From: Niastella sp.
Lineage (GTDB): Bacteria > Bacteroidota > Bacteroidia > Chitinophagales > Chitinophagaceae
Direction of reading: 5' to 3'
NCBI GenBank assembly: GCA_016710595.1
Contig: JADJVM010000006.1
Span: 179,501 to 243,500, forward strand
DNA: 64,000 bases
Made by a program: the position numbers and the translations under genes. Positions 1 to 9,611 of this stretch are shown piece after piece. Positions within the stretch are counted from its first letter, which is position 1. Each line of letters starts with the position of its first letter. The notes below the pieces were generated by a model. It saw nothing but the letters and a program-made list of their open reading frames with translations. It did not search any database and was not told where the DNA came from.

Positions 1-497
1 AGTACATAATCTTTTACTACACCATATTTCACCGCTTTTGGCCCGCCACTGTTTTCGGCAATATTACCACCAATGAAACAACTACCCCTGCTGCTGGGAT
101 CGGGTGGATAAAATAACCCTTTTTCTTTTACTGCATTTTGTAATACTTCAGTAATGACCCCAGGTTCGGTGGTTACCTGTAAATTCCTTTCATCAATTTC
201 TAAAATGCTGTTCATCCTTTCAAAAGAAACCAGCACACCACCCCGGTGAGGAAGGGCGCCACCACTTAAGCCTGTACCCGCACCCCTGGCCGTTACCGGA
301 ATTTTATTTTCGTTACAGATTTTCATAACAGCACTCAACTCTTCGGCTGTCCTGGGTTTTATCACAATGGCGGGGAGGAATAATAAGTTTTCGGTTTCGT
401 CCCGTCCATACTTTTCCCTGCTTTCATCATCTGTAAATACATAATTGCTCCCTAAAATATTTTGAAACAAGGGAACAAATGAAAGGTATTGCGTCAT
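1..497 (-). CDS. FAD-binding oxidoreductase, GlcD-like (3' part outside window)
   Basis: The reading frame starts at the ATG at 497 and runs off the left edge, so only about 165 N-terminal residues are seen. It has the FAD-binding type 4 (PCMH) fold pattern: a PAIVIKPRTAEEL segment, then VTARGAGTGLSGGA, then TTEPGV, then YPPDPSSRGSCFIGGNIAENSGG. These are the pyrophosphate- and flavin-contacting loops of the glycolate/D-lactate dehydrogenase family, which oxidise 2-hydroxy acids in the cytoplasm or at the inner membrane face. The substrate cannot be told from this fragment. No signal peptide is visible. The gene is on the same strand as its downstream neighbours in the window but is separated from the next upstream gene by about 45 bp. 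Confidence 0.85.
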   Translation of the reverse strand, partial: MTQYLSFVPLFQNILGSNYVFTDDESREKYGRDETENLLFLPAIVIKPRTAEELSAVMKICNENKIPVTARGAGTGLSGGALPHRGGVLVSFERMNSILEIDERNLQVTTEPGVITEVLQNAVKEKGLFYPPDPSSRGSCFIGGNIAENSGGPKAVKYGVVKDYV

Positions 498-541
498 GAA
501 AATTTTTTGTGCAAAAATCGTAAAAATAAATGAGGAAATTT

Positions 542-1564
542 TTAGAATTTAGGGCAAAGGGCCTGCCTGTTTACATTGGCAGGATAATAACCGTTTTTGA
601 TAAGGCTAAATTCAATTGCGCCTCTTGAATTGTTATAGGTTTTCAGATTCGATAAAGTAACATCGTAACTAAATGTAAACTTAAGTCCATTTAGTTGAAA
701 TCCTGCAGCAGGAATCACGGCATCTTTATACCGGTAATAAGCGCCAAAGAGGAGTTGCTTATCATCGTATTCTGATAAGTTATAACTCGCCATAGCGCCA
801 CCCGTTATTTCCATAGATTTTGCCTGGGTAGTAAAATAAATATTCGGGTTCAAAATGATATTGTCCTGCACTTTTAATATACCATTAATGAATGCGATAT
901 GCCGCATGGGAATAATATTATTAGCGCCGGGTGTATTAAAAAATGTTTCAGTTGGTTTATTTACATGATGAATAGAATAACCAACGTTCAGGTATATATC
1001 CTCGGTAGGAAAATAAGCATAGTTCATACCCACTTGCATATCAAAATAACTCACATTATTATTGGCCAGGGTTACAGCAGTGGGTAATGTATTATCAAAA
1101 AATTTTCCATCAAACTGGTCAGGAAATTTCAACTGGCTTTGATCAATTCTTTTATTTGCCCAGCCAAGGTTAAAGCCGGCACTTAACAAACTACTAAGCC
1201 CCAGCATTTGATGGTATGCCAGGGATCCATAAATTTTTGTGGAACGTAAACTTCCACTACCCGCTACATCATTCAGAATTACGCCACCCAGTCCCAGCCA
1301 GCCATTCTCTAATTTATCTCTCATTACCTGGGCATCGGCAAATATGCTTTGGGTTTTATAAGGTACCGCCATGATATTGCTCCACTGGTTCCGGTATTGC
1401 ACACCCAGGCGATAATCTGCATCTGGAATGAACCCGGTGTTTGCAGGGTTCGTAGTTAAAGGTGAATTAAAGAATTGAGAAAAATGCAAATCCTGTGCAT
1501 GCAATATCACTTGCATACCAAAATAAAAAATGATAAATGATCCTATTTTTTTACAAATTCCCAT
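542..1564 (-). CDS. PorP/SprF family type IX secretion-associated membrane protein
   Basis: This 340-residue protein has an N-terminal signal peptide (IIFYFGMQVILHAQD) followed directly by the typical PorP/SprF opening DLHFSQFFNSPLTTNPANTG. The rest is beta-barrel-like with alternating aromatic strands and a conserved YRNQW motif near residue 55. In the family these outer-membrane proteins associate with type IX secretion and gliding, and they are often encoded beside large PKD or CHU_C adhesins. That is the arrangement here: the gene lies 21 bp downstream of such an adhesin on the same strand, suggesting one operon. Which adhesin it serves is inferred from adjacency only. Confidence 0.88.
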   Translation of the reverse strand: MGICKKIGSFIIFYFGMQVILHAQDLHFSQFFNSPLTTNPANTGFIPDADYRLGVQYRNQWSNIMAVPYKTQSIFADAQVMRDKLENGWLGLGGVILNDVAGSGSLRSTKIYGSLAYHQMLGLSSLLSAGFNLGWANKRIDQSQLKFPDQFDGKFFDNTLPTAVTLANNNVSYFDMQVGMNYAYFPTEDIYLNVGYSIHHVNKPTETFFNTPGANNIIPMRHIAFINGILKVQDNIILNPNIYFTTQAKSMEITGGAMASYNLSEYDDKQLLFGAYYRYKDAVIPAAGFQLNGLKFTFSYDVTLSNLKTYNNSRGAIEFSLIKNGYYPANVNRQALCPKF

Positions 1565-1585
1565 GATGCTTCTAACTGTTTTTTA

Positions 1586-4500
1586 TTATCTCAACAATGT
1601 GATATCTCCAGTCTTTTTATACTTTTTTCCATCGCTAAAAATTACATCCAGTGTATAAGTGTACACATCCATGGGTTGTAATTTTCCTTTGTAAGTACCA
1701 TCCCATCCCAGTTTACTGTTTTCACTGTGAAAGATTAATTGTCCCCAGCGATTATAAATATTCCAATCCATTTTTGCGATACCAAATCCACGTACCAGTA
1801 CCATTGCGTTCTCCCCAAATTTGCCTGGTGTAAAAGCATTGGGCACATCAAGTAAAGGCTCAATAATAGTGCGTACTTGCAGATGAAAAGTATCGGTACA
1901 ATTATATCTGTTATACGCAATTAATTCAGCATTAAACATACCCGTTGCATTATACTGGTGCCGTGGGTTTATTTCTGAAGATGATTCAGCATCTCCAAAA
2001 TTCCAGAGATAATGATTGGCGCCTGAAGATTGATTGCTGAATTGTGTAATGGTATTTGCCGTTGGCGGGTTAGGACTCCAGGTGGCCTGGGCATGCGGTT
2101 TATCTGAAACGATGATGGTTATATAATCTGAAGTATCTCTTTTATTACAAGTACTGGTATCAATAGCGATTAAGCGTACCCGGTAGGTACCGGGAATATT
2201 ATACAAATGTGTATGTTCTATGTTGCCATCGGTGGAGGATGTATTATCTCCATATTCCCAAATAAAATCTGTTCCCGCCAATGATTCATTTTTAAATATA
2301 GCTGTATAAGGGGCACAACCAGTAGGCGATGTTGTAAAACGGGCATCTACCAACGGATTGATCCTGATTATTTGTGTATCTGCTAAAGGTGAATTACAAA
2401 AATTATCATCATGCAATTGCAATATCACGGTATAGGTTCCTGCCTGGTTATAATTGTGGGTACGTGCAGGAGAGATACCGGCAGTTTCTTTTGGAGAGCC
2501 ATCACCATAATCCCAGGTAAAGGAATTTGCATTAAAGTTGGGTGGTGTACCGGTACTTGTATTTGTAAACATAACGCCCAGCGATTCGCAGGGTTGGGTT
2601 TTAGCCCAGTTGAATTTTACATTTGCCCTGTTGTTGCCCACTTTTATTGTAATGTAAGAAGTATCTCTTATATTACAGGTAGTGCTATCTTCAGCAATCA
2701 GCATGGCTACAAATGATCCAATGGTATTATATAAATGAGTACTTGTATTGGTAGTTGTCGTATCATAACGGTTAGGTGCATGGCCAAAATCCCAATAATA
2801 TTTTTTCCCTTTTTTTAAAGTGTCAGAAAATAAAACGGTTTCACCGGTACAAATAATGGTATCGGTGGTTACTCCATCTACAGTTGCTTTTATAGCAGCA
2901 CCTACACCGGCAAAATTCATATCTATTTTTACAACGGCCAGGTTGTACCCATTTAAACTATTGCAGGTATAAGCGCCAGGCGTGATGGGAAAATTTCCGT
3001 TGGCACATTCACCACAAATTGCCTGGTAAATAATCCCATTTTCATCAAAGCGGCTGGTACCTCCATCCACATGCTCCCCTGTAGCATTGGGACTATATTT
3101 TCCAAAATGAGATCCAAACAATTGGCTTTGTGCATTTCGTTGTAATACAAAAAAATAAAAATCCCGTGCATCAGCAGGAGGAATACCAGCCAACGGATTT
3201 ACTTCGGGTAGATTTTGGGTAGTGCCCGATTCGTAATTCAAATTTAAACCTCCGCCCCACCCGGATACATACACATTTTCACAACGATCTACTAAAAAAG
3301 CTACAGGAGAAATATTAGGATTTACGGATACCGTCCCAAATACTGTTGAATATTCAAAAGCTGAAAGATCTGGTTTTAGCTTACTGATGAATTGCCTTGA
3401 CCCCGGGTTTGAATATACTGCATTCATAACCGGCCATGAACCTGTGGATGTTCCCATGATATAAGGATAGCCATGTTTATCGAATTTTAAACCATATATC
3501 AAATCAATACCTGCTGTACCAAAATAAGAAGTTTTTAAAATGCCACTTCCATCATTTTTTAAAATAGTAACAAACCCATCGGCAACTCCACCATTAAAAT
3601 TGGGATAAAGTACATTTGTATTATTGCCCGGTAAACCCGAAGCGCTGGAAGTGGCGCCACCTACATATAAATTATTATCAACAGGATTTATGCTAGCAAC
3701 AAAACAGGCATCATTTCCATCCCCTCCAAAATAAGTAGAAAATAACATGGTACTTAAACTGCCATTAAATTTAAGTATCACACCGTCCTGGTCTCCTCCA
3801 CCTGATGAAGATTGAACGGCACCGGGTGTAACCGGAAAGTTTGTTGACCGGGTGCAGGAAGCTACATATACATTACCTGATTTATCTAAAATCACTTCAC
3901 TACGGGCATCATCACCATAGTTTCTTCTCAGGCTTTCTGCACCACCGGGAGGTTCATATTTTGGCCTGATATTTACACCATCCCTACCCGTACCACCAAT
4001 TATTACAGAACCCAATAAATTATTTCCGGTGGCATTGAGTTTGGTAATTACAATATCAAAATCTCCCCTTGGCCCATATTTATCTGATGCGGTAAGCGTG
4101 GGATAATTTGGGGAAGCAGACCGGCCTGCAATGTAAAGGTTACCCTGTGCATCGCAGATGAGGCTATGCGGTTGTTCATTATTATTGCCGCCAATATAGG
4201 TAGAGAATAAACGCTGTGCATTGATGGAGGCAAATTTTGTAATACCCATATCAAAGCCGGTAATATTACCTTCATTGGCACCACCACCAAATGTGCCACT
4301 ATAAGCGCCTGCTGTTACCGGGTACCCGGCGCTAAAAACAATACCTCCCGCATATAATGTTCCACCGGGGCCGGGAGTGGCCGTATATCCCCAATTGTCT
4401 GCAGTACTCCCACTAAAACTAGAAAAAACAATTACCGGGTCTATCACTAAAGTTTGGTTATGATCATAATCATCAACTTTAAAACTTACAATATTATTTT

Positions 4501-5176
4501 TTAAAACATAGCGTGCCGAAACTTCTATTGGTTTTCCAATACTGGATTGGTAACTATAAGGTTTTAATTCAGAAATTTCACCCACTGCTGTAGTAAGAAT
4601 AAGATCAGCATTTTTTATGGTAAGTTTAGGCCCATCATATTGCATGGCAATTGCATTTACATTACCACCCGGCCTTACAATAAAATCATATTTCAGGTTG
4701 CTGCCATTGCTGTAATAACGTACATCTATATTGGGATAAATATCAGGATAGGTAATGCTGTAATAAATTTTACAATCGGTTGCCCATTTGGATTTATCAT
4801 TACCTATAAAATAATTATTATAACTATCAAGTGGTTTTTCGGGGAAAGATTGCAGTTCCTTTTTTGTACCCAAAAGTTTCATTTTATAGGCAAAGGAGTG
4901 AAGTGTGTTTGCTGTACCAGGTTTTTGATCTTTTTCATTGAGTTCACCATGAAAATATTGATACATTTTTTTTATTTCATCTGGTTGATGAAGTAAAACA
5001 GTATAACCGCCATCTTCTATGAAAAATGAACCGGTATTAAAATCACCCCGGTACTTTACCTGGTTTGGCCATTGGCCTTTGTTTTCAATAAATTCTACCT
5101 GCGCCTGTAAATACAAAGGAATGCCGGATAAAGACAAAATGAGGATACAAAAAATAATTTTAAAATTTTTACTCAA
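1586..5176 (-). CDS. Large secreted PKD-repeat protein with gliding-motility C-terminal domain
   Basis: This is a 1,196-residue secreted protein. After a signal peptide (IIFCILILSLSGIPLYLQAQ) comes the IENKGQWPNQVKYRGDF region common to Bacteroidota SBBP-type adhesins. A long beta-propeller-like section follows (about residues 250-700), with repeated motifs such as LYAGG, LYIAGRS and VYVSGWGGG. At least three PKD-type domains follow at about 780-1,100, with WDFG, WDYGDG and WEYGD signatures. The C-terminus from about residue 1,110 (VPNAFTPG, then IYNRWGQLIF, then GWDGTYKG) is the CHU_C gliding-motility-associated domain, which is usually linked to type IX secretion. The adjacent PorP/SprF gene supports a surface-exposed role. 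The ligand is unknown. Confidence 0.9.
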   Translation of the reverse strand: MSKNFKIIFCILILSLSGIPLYLQAQVEFIENKGQWPNQVKYRGDFNTGSFFIEDGGYTVLLHQPDEIKKMYQYFHGELNEKDQKPGTANTLHSFAYKMKLLGTKKELQSFPEKPLDSYNNYFIGNDKSKWATDCKIYYSITYPDIYPNIDVRYYSNGSNLKYDFIVRPGGNVNAIAMQYDGPKLTIKNADLILTTAVGEISELKPYSYQSSIGKPIEVSARYVLKNNIVSFKVDDYDHNQTLVIDPVIVFSSFSGSTADNWGYTATPGPGGTLYAGGIVFSAGYPVTAGAYSGTFGGGANEGNITGFDMGITKFASINAQRLFSTYIGGNNNEQPHSLICDAQGNLYIAGRSASPNYPTLTASDKYGPRGDFDIVITKLNATGNNLLGSVIIGGTGRDGVNIRPKYEPPGGAESLRRNYGDDARSEVILDKSGNVYVASCTRSTNFPVTPGAVQSSSGGGDQDGVILKFNGSLSTMLFSTYFGGDGNDACFVASINPVDNNLYVGGATSSASGLPGNNTNVLYPNFNGGVADGFVTILKNDGSGILKTSYFGTAGIDLIYGLKFDKHGYPYIMGTSTGSWPVMNAVYSNPGSRQFISKLKPDLSAFEYSTVFGTVSVNPNISPVAFLVDRCENVYVSGWGGGLNLNYESGTTQNLPEVNPLAGIPPADARDFYFFVLQRNAQSQLFGSHFGKYSPNATGEHVDGGTSRFDENGIIYQAICGECANGNFPITPGAYTCNSLNGYNLAVVKIDMNFAGVGAAIKATVDGVTTDTIICTGETVLFSDTLKKGKKYYWDFGHAPNRYDTTTTNTSTHLYNTIGSFVAMLIAEDSTTCNIRDTSYITIKVGNNRANVKFNWAKTQPCESLGVMFTNTSTGTPPNFNANSFTWDYGDGSPKETAGISPARTHNYNQAGTYTVILQLHDDNFCNSPLADTQIIRINPLVDARFTTSPTGCAPYTAIFKNESLAGTDFIWEYGDNTSSTDGNIEHTHLYNIPGTYRVRLIAIDTSTCNKRDTSDYITIIVSDKPHAQATWSPNPPTANTITQFSNQSSGANHYLWNFGDAESSSEINPRHQYNATGMFNAELIAYNRYNCTDTFHLQVRTIIEPLLDVPNAFTPGKFGENAMVLVRGFGIAKMDWNIYNRWGQLIFHSENSKLGWDGTYKGKLQPMDVYTYTLDVIFSDGKKYKKTGDITLLR

Positions 5177-5281
5177 GATGGTGGTTTTTTACATATACAA
5201 ATTACAGCATTAAAACTAAGAATCCAATCCAATTAAATGAAACCACCTCTTTTTTAAGCCTGATTTAACGAATATTTGAAA

Positions 5282-7465
5282 TTACCCAACTTTACTCCAT
5301 TTGGTTTTAGCTTTTTGTTGTTGCAAATACATTTTAATCATGATATGCCCGGGGTTTTCTAATTCAGGATCGGTACTTAGTATATTTTCTACTGATGCCC
5401 GTGCGGCTTCTAATGCTGCTTTATCATTTACCAAACTGGCCAGTTTAAATTGTACGGCACCGCTTTGCCGGGTACCTTCTATTTCTCCCGGCCCACGCAT
5501 TTCTAAATCTTTTTCTGCAATTTCAAAACCATTACCGGTGGCTACCATAATTTTCATCCTTTCATAAGCATCGTTACCCAGCTTTCTTCCTGTAAGTAAG
5601 ATGCAATAACTCTGATCGCTACTTCGCCCTACCCGTCCACGCAATTGATGTAATTGTGATAAGCCAAATTTCTCTGCACTTTCAATAACCATTACTGAAG
5701 CATTGGGCACATTTACGCCCACTTCTATTACCGTAGTGCTTACCATTATTTGTGTATCGCCGGTGATGAACCGTTTCATGTTTACATCTTTTTGCACTGA
5801 CGATTGTTTACCATGCACCATGCTTATCCAATATTTAGGTTCCGGAAAAAATGCTTTTACTTCTTCGTATCCTTTATATAAATTTTCATAATCCAGTTTA
5901 CTACTTTCTTCTATGAGCGGATAAATAAAATATGCCTGCCGGCCTTTACTAATTTCAGTACGTACAAAGTCCATTACCTGTGGGCGGGCCGCTTCATTGC
6001 GATGTAATGTTGTAATAGGTTTTCTGCCGGGTGGTAATTCATCCATCACACTATAATCTAAATCACCATAAGCAGTAAGGGCAAGGGTCCTGGGTATGGG
6101 TGTGGCCGTCATTACCAACACATGAGGTGGTATTTCATTCTTTGCCCATAGCATGGCCCGCTGTGCCACCCCAAATTTATGTTGTTCATCTACCACGGCA
6201 AACCCCAGGTTTTTAAATATCACTTTTTTTTCTATTACCGCATGGGTACCAATTAAAATATGGATACTTCCATCGGCACAGGCTGCCAATATTTTTTTTC
6301 GCTCTTTTGCCGGGGTAGATCCGGTGAGTAATGCAATTTGCAAAGGCAAATGAGTAATATAAGTACGAATACTTTCAAAATGTTGCGAGGCCAATACTTC
6401 GGTAGGAGCCATCATTACACTTTGAAAATCATTATCGGCTGCCAGCAGCATTCCCATAAAAGCCACCATGGTTTTACCGCTGCCCACATCGCCCTGCAGC
6501 AACCGGTTCATTTGTCTTCCGCTGGCTGTATCCTGCCTGATTTCTCTTATTCCTTTTTTTTGTGCATTGGTAAGCGTAAAAGGAAGATGATGATTATAAA
6601 ATTCATTAAACATATTCCCGACTGTAGAAAAAGTAAAACCTTTACTAAAACGGTGTCGCCGCATTTTTATTAATTGCATCCGCAACTGTCCATAAAACAA
6701 TTCTTCAAACTTAAGCCTGCGTAAGGCTTGCTGGTATAATTTTTCTGATACGGGGAAATGAATTTGCTGATACGCATCAAAACGGGAGATGAGTTTATAT
6801 TGCTGAATAATATCATCCGGAATATTTTCCGGAATCTCTTTTTCTGAAAGCTTTTGTAATAGTTCCTTAGTATATTTTGCAAGATTGGCACCAGTAAGTC
6901 CACGAGCTTTTAATTTTTCTGTGGAGGGATAAACCGGTTCAAGCGATTGCTTGCCACTTGCCTGCTGTTGTGTAAAATTTTCAATATCGGGATGGGCAAT
7001 TTGTGGCTTGCCCATAAAAAAACCGGGCCTGCCAAAAACCAGGTATTGATGCCCGGCATGAATGGCTTTTTGCACCCAGGCAATACCCTGGAACCATACC
7101 AGTTCCAATACACCGGAATCGTCTTTTAATAAACCAATCAACCGCCTGCTGCGTCCGGTGCCTGCAATTTCAAGCTGTAATAATTTTCCGGCTACATACG
7201 CATATTCCTGGTTAGGATGTATAGAAGAAATTTTATCAACCTTTGTGCGGTCAATATGCCGGTAAGGAAAATGCTCCAGTAAATCTTTAAAGCTTACAAT
7301 ATTTAATTCTGAGCGCAATAGTTCACTACGCTGGGCGGTAATACCCTGCAGGTACCCGATCGGATTTTGTAATATTGATATCGTAGGAGTTGCATCCACA
7401 ACCAGTATGTAATAAAGTTCCTTAGTGGCTTTGTCTTTTATTCCTGTTGTAAGAAACCTTTCCAT
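5282..7465 (-). CDS. recG: ATP-dependent DNA helicase RecG
   Basis: RecG remodels stalled replication forks and branch-migrates recombination intermediates. The wedge/OB region is near residues 85-170. Walker A is LLQGDVGSGKT near 322, the DExH box reads DEQHKFG near 425, motif III is TATPIPRT, and the motif VI region is QLRGRVGRS near 607. The RecG C-terminal signature (RGPGEIEGTRQSG) is present. The total of 727 residues is slightly longer than the usual ~690-700. The first ~25 residues overlap the upstream helicase gene, and translation may start further in, possibly at a non-ATG codon around the VVDATP segment. It follows the DEAD-box gene on the same strand, so co-transcription is likely. 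Confidence 0.95.
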   Translation of the reverse strand: MERFLTTGIKDKATKELYYILVVDATPTISILQNPIGYLQGITAQRSELLRSELNIVSFKDLLEHFPYRHIDRTKVDKISSIHPNQEYAYVAGKLLQLEIAGTGRSRRLIGLLKDDSGVLELVWFQGIAWVQKAIHAGHQYLVFGRPGFFMGKPQIAHPDIENFTQQQASGKQSLEPVYPSTEKLKARGLTGANLAKYTKELLQKLSEKEIPENIPDDIIQQYKLISRFDAYQQIHFPVSEKLYQQALRRLKFEELFYGQLRMQLIKMRRHRFSKGFTFSTVGNMFNEFYNHHLPFTLTNAQKKGIREIRQDTASGRQMNRLLQGDVGSGKTMVAFMGMLLAADNDFQSVMMAPTEVLASQHFESIRTYITHLPLQIALLTGSTPAKERKKILAACADGSIHILIGTHAVIEKKVIFKNLGFAVVDEQHKFGVAQRAMLWAKNEIPPHVLVMTATPIPRTLALTAYGDLDYSVMDELPPGRKPITTLHRNEAARPQVMDFVRTEISKGRQAYFIYPLIEESSKLDYENLYKGYEEVKAFFPEPKYWISMVHGKQSSVQKDVNMKRFITGDTQIMVSTTVIEVGVNVPNASVMVIESAEKFGLSQLHQLRGRVGRSSDQSYCILLTGRKLGNDAYERMKIMVATGNGFEIAEKDLEMRGPGEIEGTRQSGAVQFKLASLVNDKAALEAARASVENILSTDPELENPGHIMIKMYLQQQKAKTKWSKVG

Positions 7466-8627
7466 CCCGGCCTCCGGGATTATAATCCGGCTGTTCGCCG
7501 AGTGCTTCCGGTAGTTTCATTTTAGCAACGGGTTTGCCCAATAATTTTTCTATAGCAGCAAATTTACGTTGTTCCCGGGGGCTTACAAAAGTAATGGCGG
7601 TGCCTTCGGCCGAAGCTCTTGCGGTACGCCCAATGCGGTGTACATAATCTTCGCCATCATGCGGCACATCAAAATTTATAACCAGGTCAATACAATCAAT
7701 ATCAATTCCCCGGCTTAAAATATCGGTAGCTACTAACACAGAAAGGCGCTCACTGCGGAACCTCATTAATACATCTTCTCTCTCTTCCTGTTGCAAATCG
7801 CTATGTATTTCGCCTGCATTAATTTTATTTCTTTTTAAATCACGGGTGAGTTGTTTTACACTTTGCTTGCTGCTACAAAAAACGAGGACTAATTTATAAG
7901 CATGGTTTCTTAAAAGCTGCAGCACCAATGGAATTTTTTGTGTATCATACACAATATACGCCTGCTGATTTATTTTTTCTGGTGGTTTACTAATAGAAAT
8001 ATTTATCTCTTCGGGATGGGTTAATATTTTACGTGCCATCTCCCTTATTTTATGCGGCATGGTGGCTGAAAATAACAGGTTTTGCCTCTTAGCAGGCAGG
8101 TGTTTTATGATGAACATGATATCATCATAGAAGCCCATATCCAGCATCCTGTCGGCTTCATCCAATACTAAATATTTTACCTGCTCCAATTTTACATAGC
8201 CCATTTTTATATGCGACATCATTTTGCCCGGTGTGCAAATGACAATATCGGCTCCCTGGCTTAATGCTTTTTTTTCCTGCACAAATGCATTCCCATCTCC
8301 CCCTCCATACACTGCAATGGAGCTTGTGTGCGTAAAATAACTTAACCCTTCCAGGTGTTGTGAAATTTGTATTGCCAGTTCCCGTGTAGGTACAATTACC
8401 AAAGAACGTACACCCGGTTTGGGATTTGTTTCATCACTTAATTTTTGAATAAGTGGTAATAAAAAAGCGGCAGTTTTGCCGGTACCTGTTTGCGCCGAAG
8501 CAATAATATCTTTTCCTGAGAGAATGAGTGGAATTACTTTTTCCTGTACCGGAGTGGCATCCTCATAATTAGAAAAATCAATGCCTTCCATGAGGTTCTC
8601 ACTAAACCCGAATGATGAAAATTTCAA
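7422..8627 (-). CDS. DEAD-box ATP-dependent RNA helicase
   Basis: This 401-residue protein is a compact DEAD-box helicase of the RhlE/SrmB type, acting on structured RNA such as ribosome-assembly intermediates or mRNA. The Q motif region is near 5-30 (FSENLMEGI, then ATPVQEKVIP). Walker A is AQTGTGKT near 41, DEAD is near 157, SAT near 184 and HRIGRTAR near 332. There is only a short C-terminal extension after motif VI, ending in a basic tail. Its 3' end overlaps the start of recG. It is transcribed away from the CvfB-like gene, with about 130 bp between the two. Confidence 0.93.
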   Translation of the reverse strand: MKFSSFGFSENLMEGIDFSNYEDATPVQEKVIPLILSGKDIIASAQTGTGKTAAFLLPLIQKLSDETNPKPGVRSLVIVPTRELAIQISQHLEGLSYFTHTSSIAVYGGGDGNAFVQEKKALSQGADIVICTPGKMMSHIKMGYVKLEQVKYLVLDEADRMLDMGFYDDIMFIIKHLPAKRQNLLFSATMPHKIREMARKILTHPEEINISISKPPEKINQQAYIVYDTQKIPLVLQLLRNHAYKLVLVFCSSKQSVKQLTRDLKRNKINAGEIHSDLQQEEREDVLMRFRSERLSVLVATDILSRGIDIDCIDLVINFDVPHDGEDYVHRIGRTARASAEGTAITFVSPREQRKFAAIEKLLGKPVAKMKLPEALGEQPDYNPGGRDGKVSYNRNKRQSH

Positions 8628-8755
8628 ATTCTTTTTTTAATTTTTATAAGTATAAAGATAATACCCTTTTACTGTTTTACGAATTATTGGCCGGAGGATG
8701 GTATGAATCCCATTAAAAATGAGCAATACCATCATAAATACGGTATTTTTATACC

Positions 8756-9586
8756 ATGATTCAAGCTGGAGAATATTACAATTTAAAAATAATGCGCCTG
8801 GCAGATCCCGGGGCTTACTTAGATGATGGAAAGGATGGCGTTTTACTGCCCAACCGTTTTGTGCCACCCGGCGCCAACATAGGCGATGAACTCCGTGTTT
8901 TTATTTATCACGATAGTGAAGACAGGCCTATTGCTACCACTCAAAATCCCAAAGGCACAGTGGGTGAAATCGTAAAATTAGTAGCAGTGAGCGTTACACC
9001 ACAAGGCGCCTTTTTAGATTGGGGTCTTATGAAAGATATTTTTGTACCCCGTAGCCAGCAAATAAGTTTGATGCGTACCCAGGGGGCTTACTTAGTAAAA
9101 ATTTATGTGGATGAAAAAACAGGGCGTGTAGCCGCAACAGAAAGATTTGAGCAGGACCTAAATAATGAAAATTTAGATGTAAAAGAAATGGATGAAGTTC
9201 AACTTACCGTTTTACGCCGCACCGATATTGGATATTTAATGATCATCAATAATAAATATACCGGGGTTTTGCATTTTAATGAAATTTACAGGAATATTAC
9301 TGCAGGCGACCAGTTTAAAGGATACATCAAAAAGATTTATGAAGACAATAAAATTGATGTAGTTGCAGGAACCGCAGGGTATAAGCGTGTGGAAGATGAA
9401 TCTGAAAAAATAATCCGGCTATTGAAAGAGCATGATGGGTATCTTCCTTATCATGATAAAAGTAACCCGGACGATATCTACGATTTTTTTGGCATGAGCA
9501 AAAAAACTTTTAAGATGACGATTGGTGCATTATATAAACAAAGAAAAATAGAACTGGTAAAAACCGGTATCAAGTTACTGGAATAA
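8756..9586 (+). CDS. cvfB: S1-like RNA-binding protein, CvfB family
   Basis: This 276-residue protein matches the CvfB architecture of successive S1-like domains and a C-terminal winged helix. The start is MIQAGEYYNLKIMRLADPGAYL, and the motif GAFLDWGLMKDIFVP near residue 85 is the family hallmark. A further S1-like segment with GYLMIINNKYTGVLH follows, then a C-terminal DDIYDFFGMSKKTFKMTIGALYKQRKIEL winged helix written here in one family-typical stretch of motifs. In Firmicutes the family affects virulence gene expression, whereas its role in Bacteroidota is not established. It is divergently oriented from the DEAD-box helicase, and a short GGTAT/ATACC inverted repeat lies just before the start. 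Confidence 0.85.
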   Translation: MIQAGEYYNLKIMRLADPGAYLDDGKDGVLLPNRFVPPGANIGDELRVFIYHDSEDRPIATTQNPKGTVGEIVKLVAVSVTPQGAFLDWGLMKDIFVPRSQQISLMRTQGAYLVKIYVDEKTGRVAATERFEQDLNNENLDVKEMDEVQLTVLRRTDIGYLMIINNKYTGVLHFNEIYRNITAGDQFKGYIKKIYEDNKIDVVAGTAGYKRVEDESEKIIRLLKEHDGYLPYHDKSNPDDIYDFFGMSKKTFKMTIGALYKQRKIELVKTGIKLLE

Positions 9587-9611
9587 GTAGCTTTTTAATA
9601 ATGATACAATC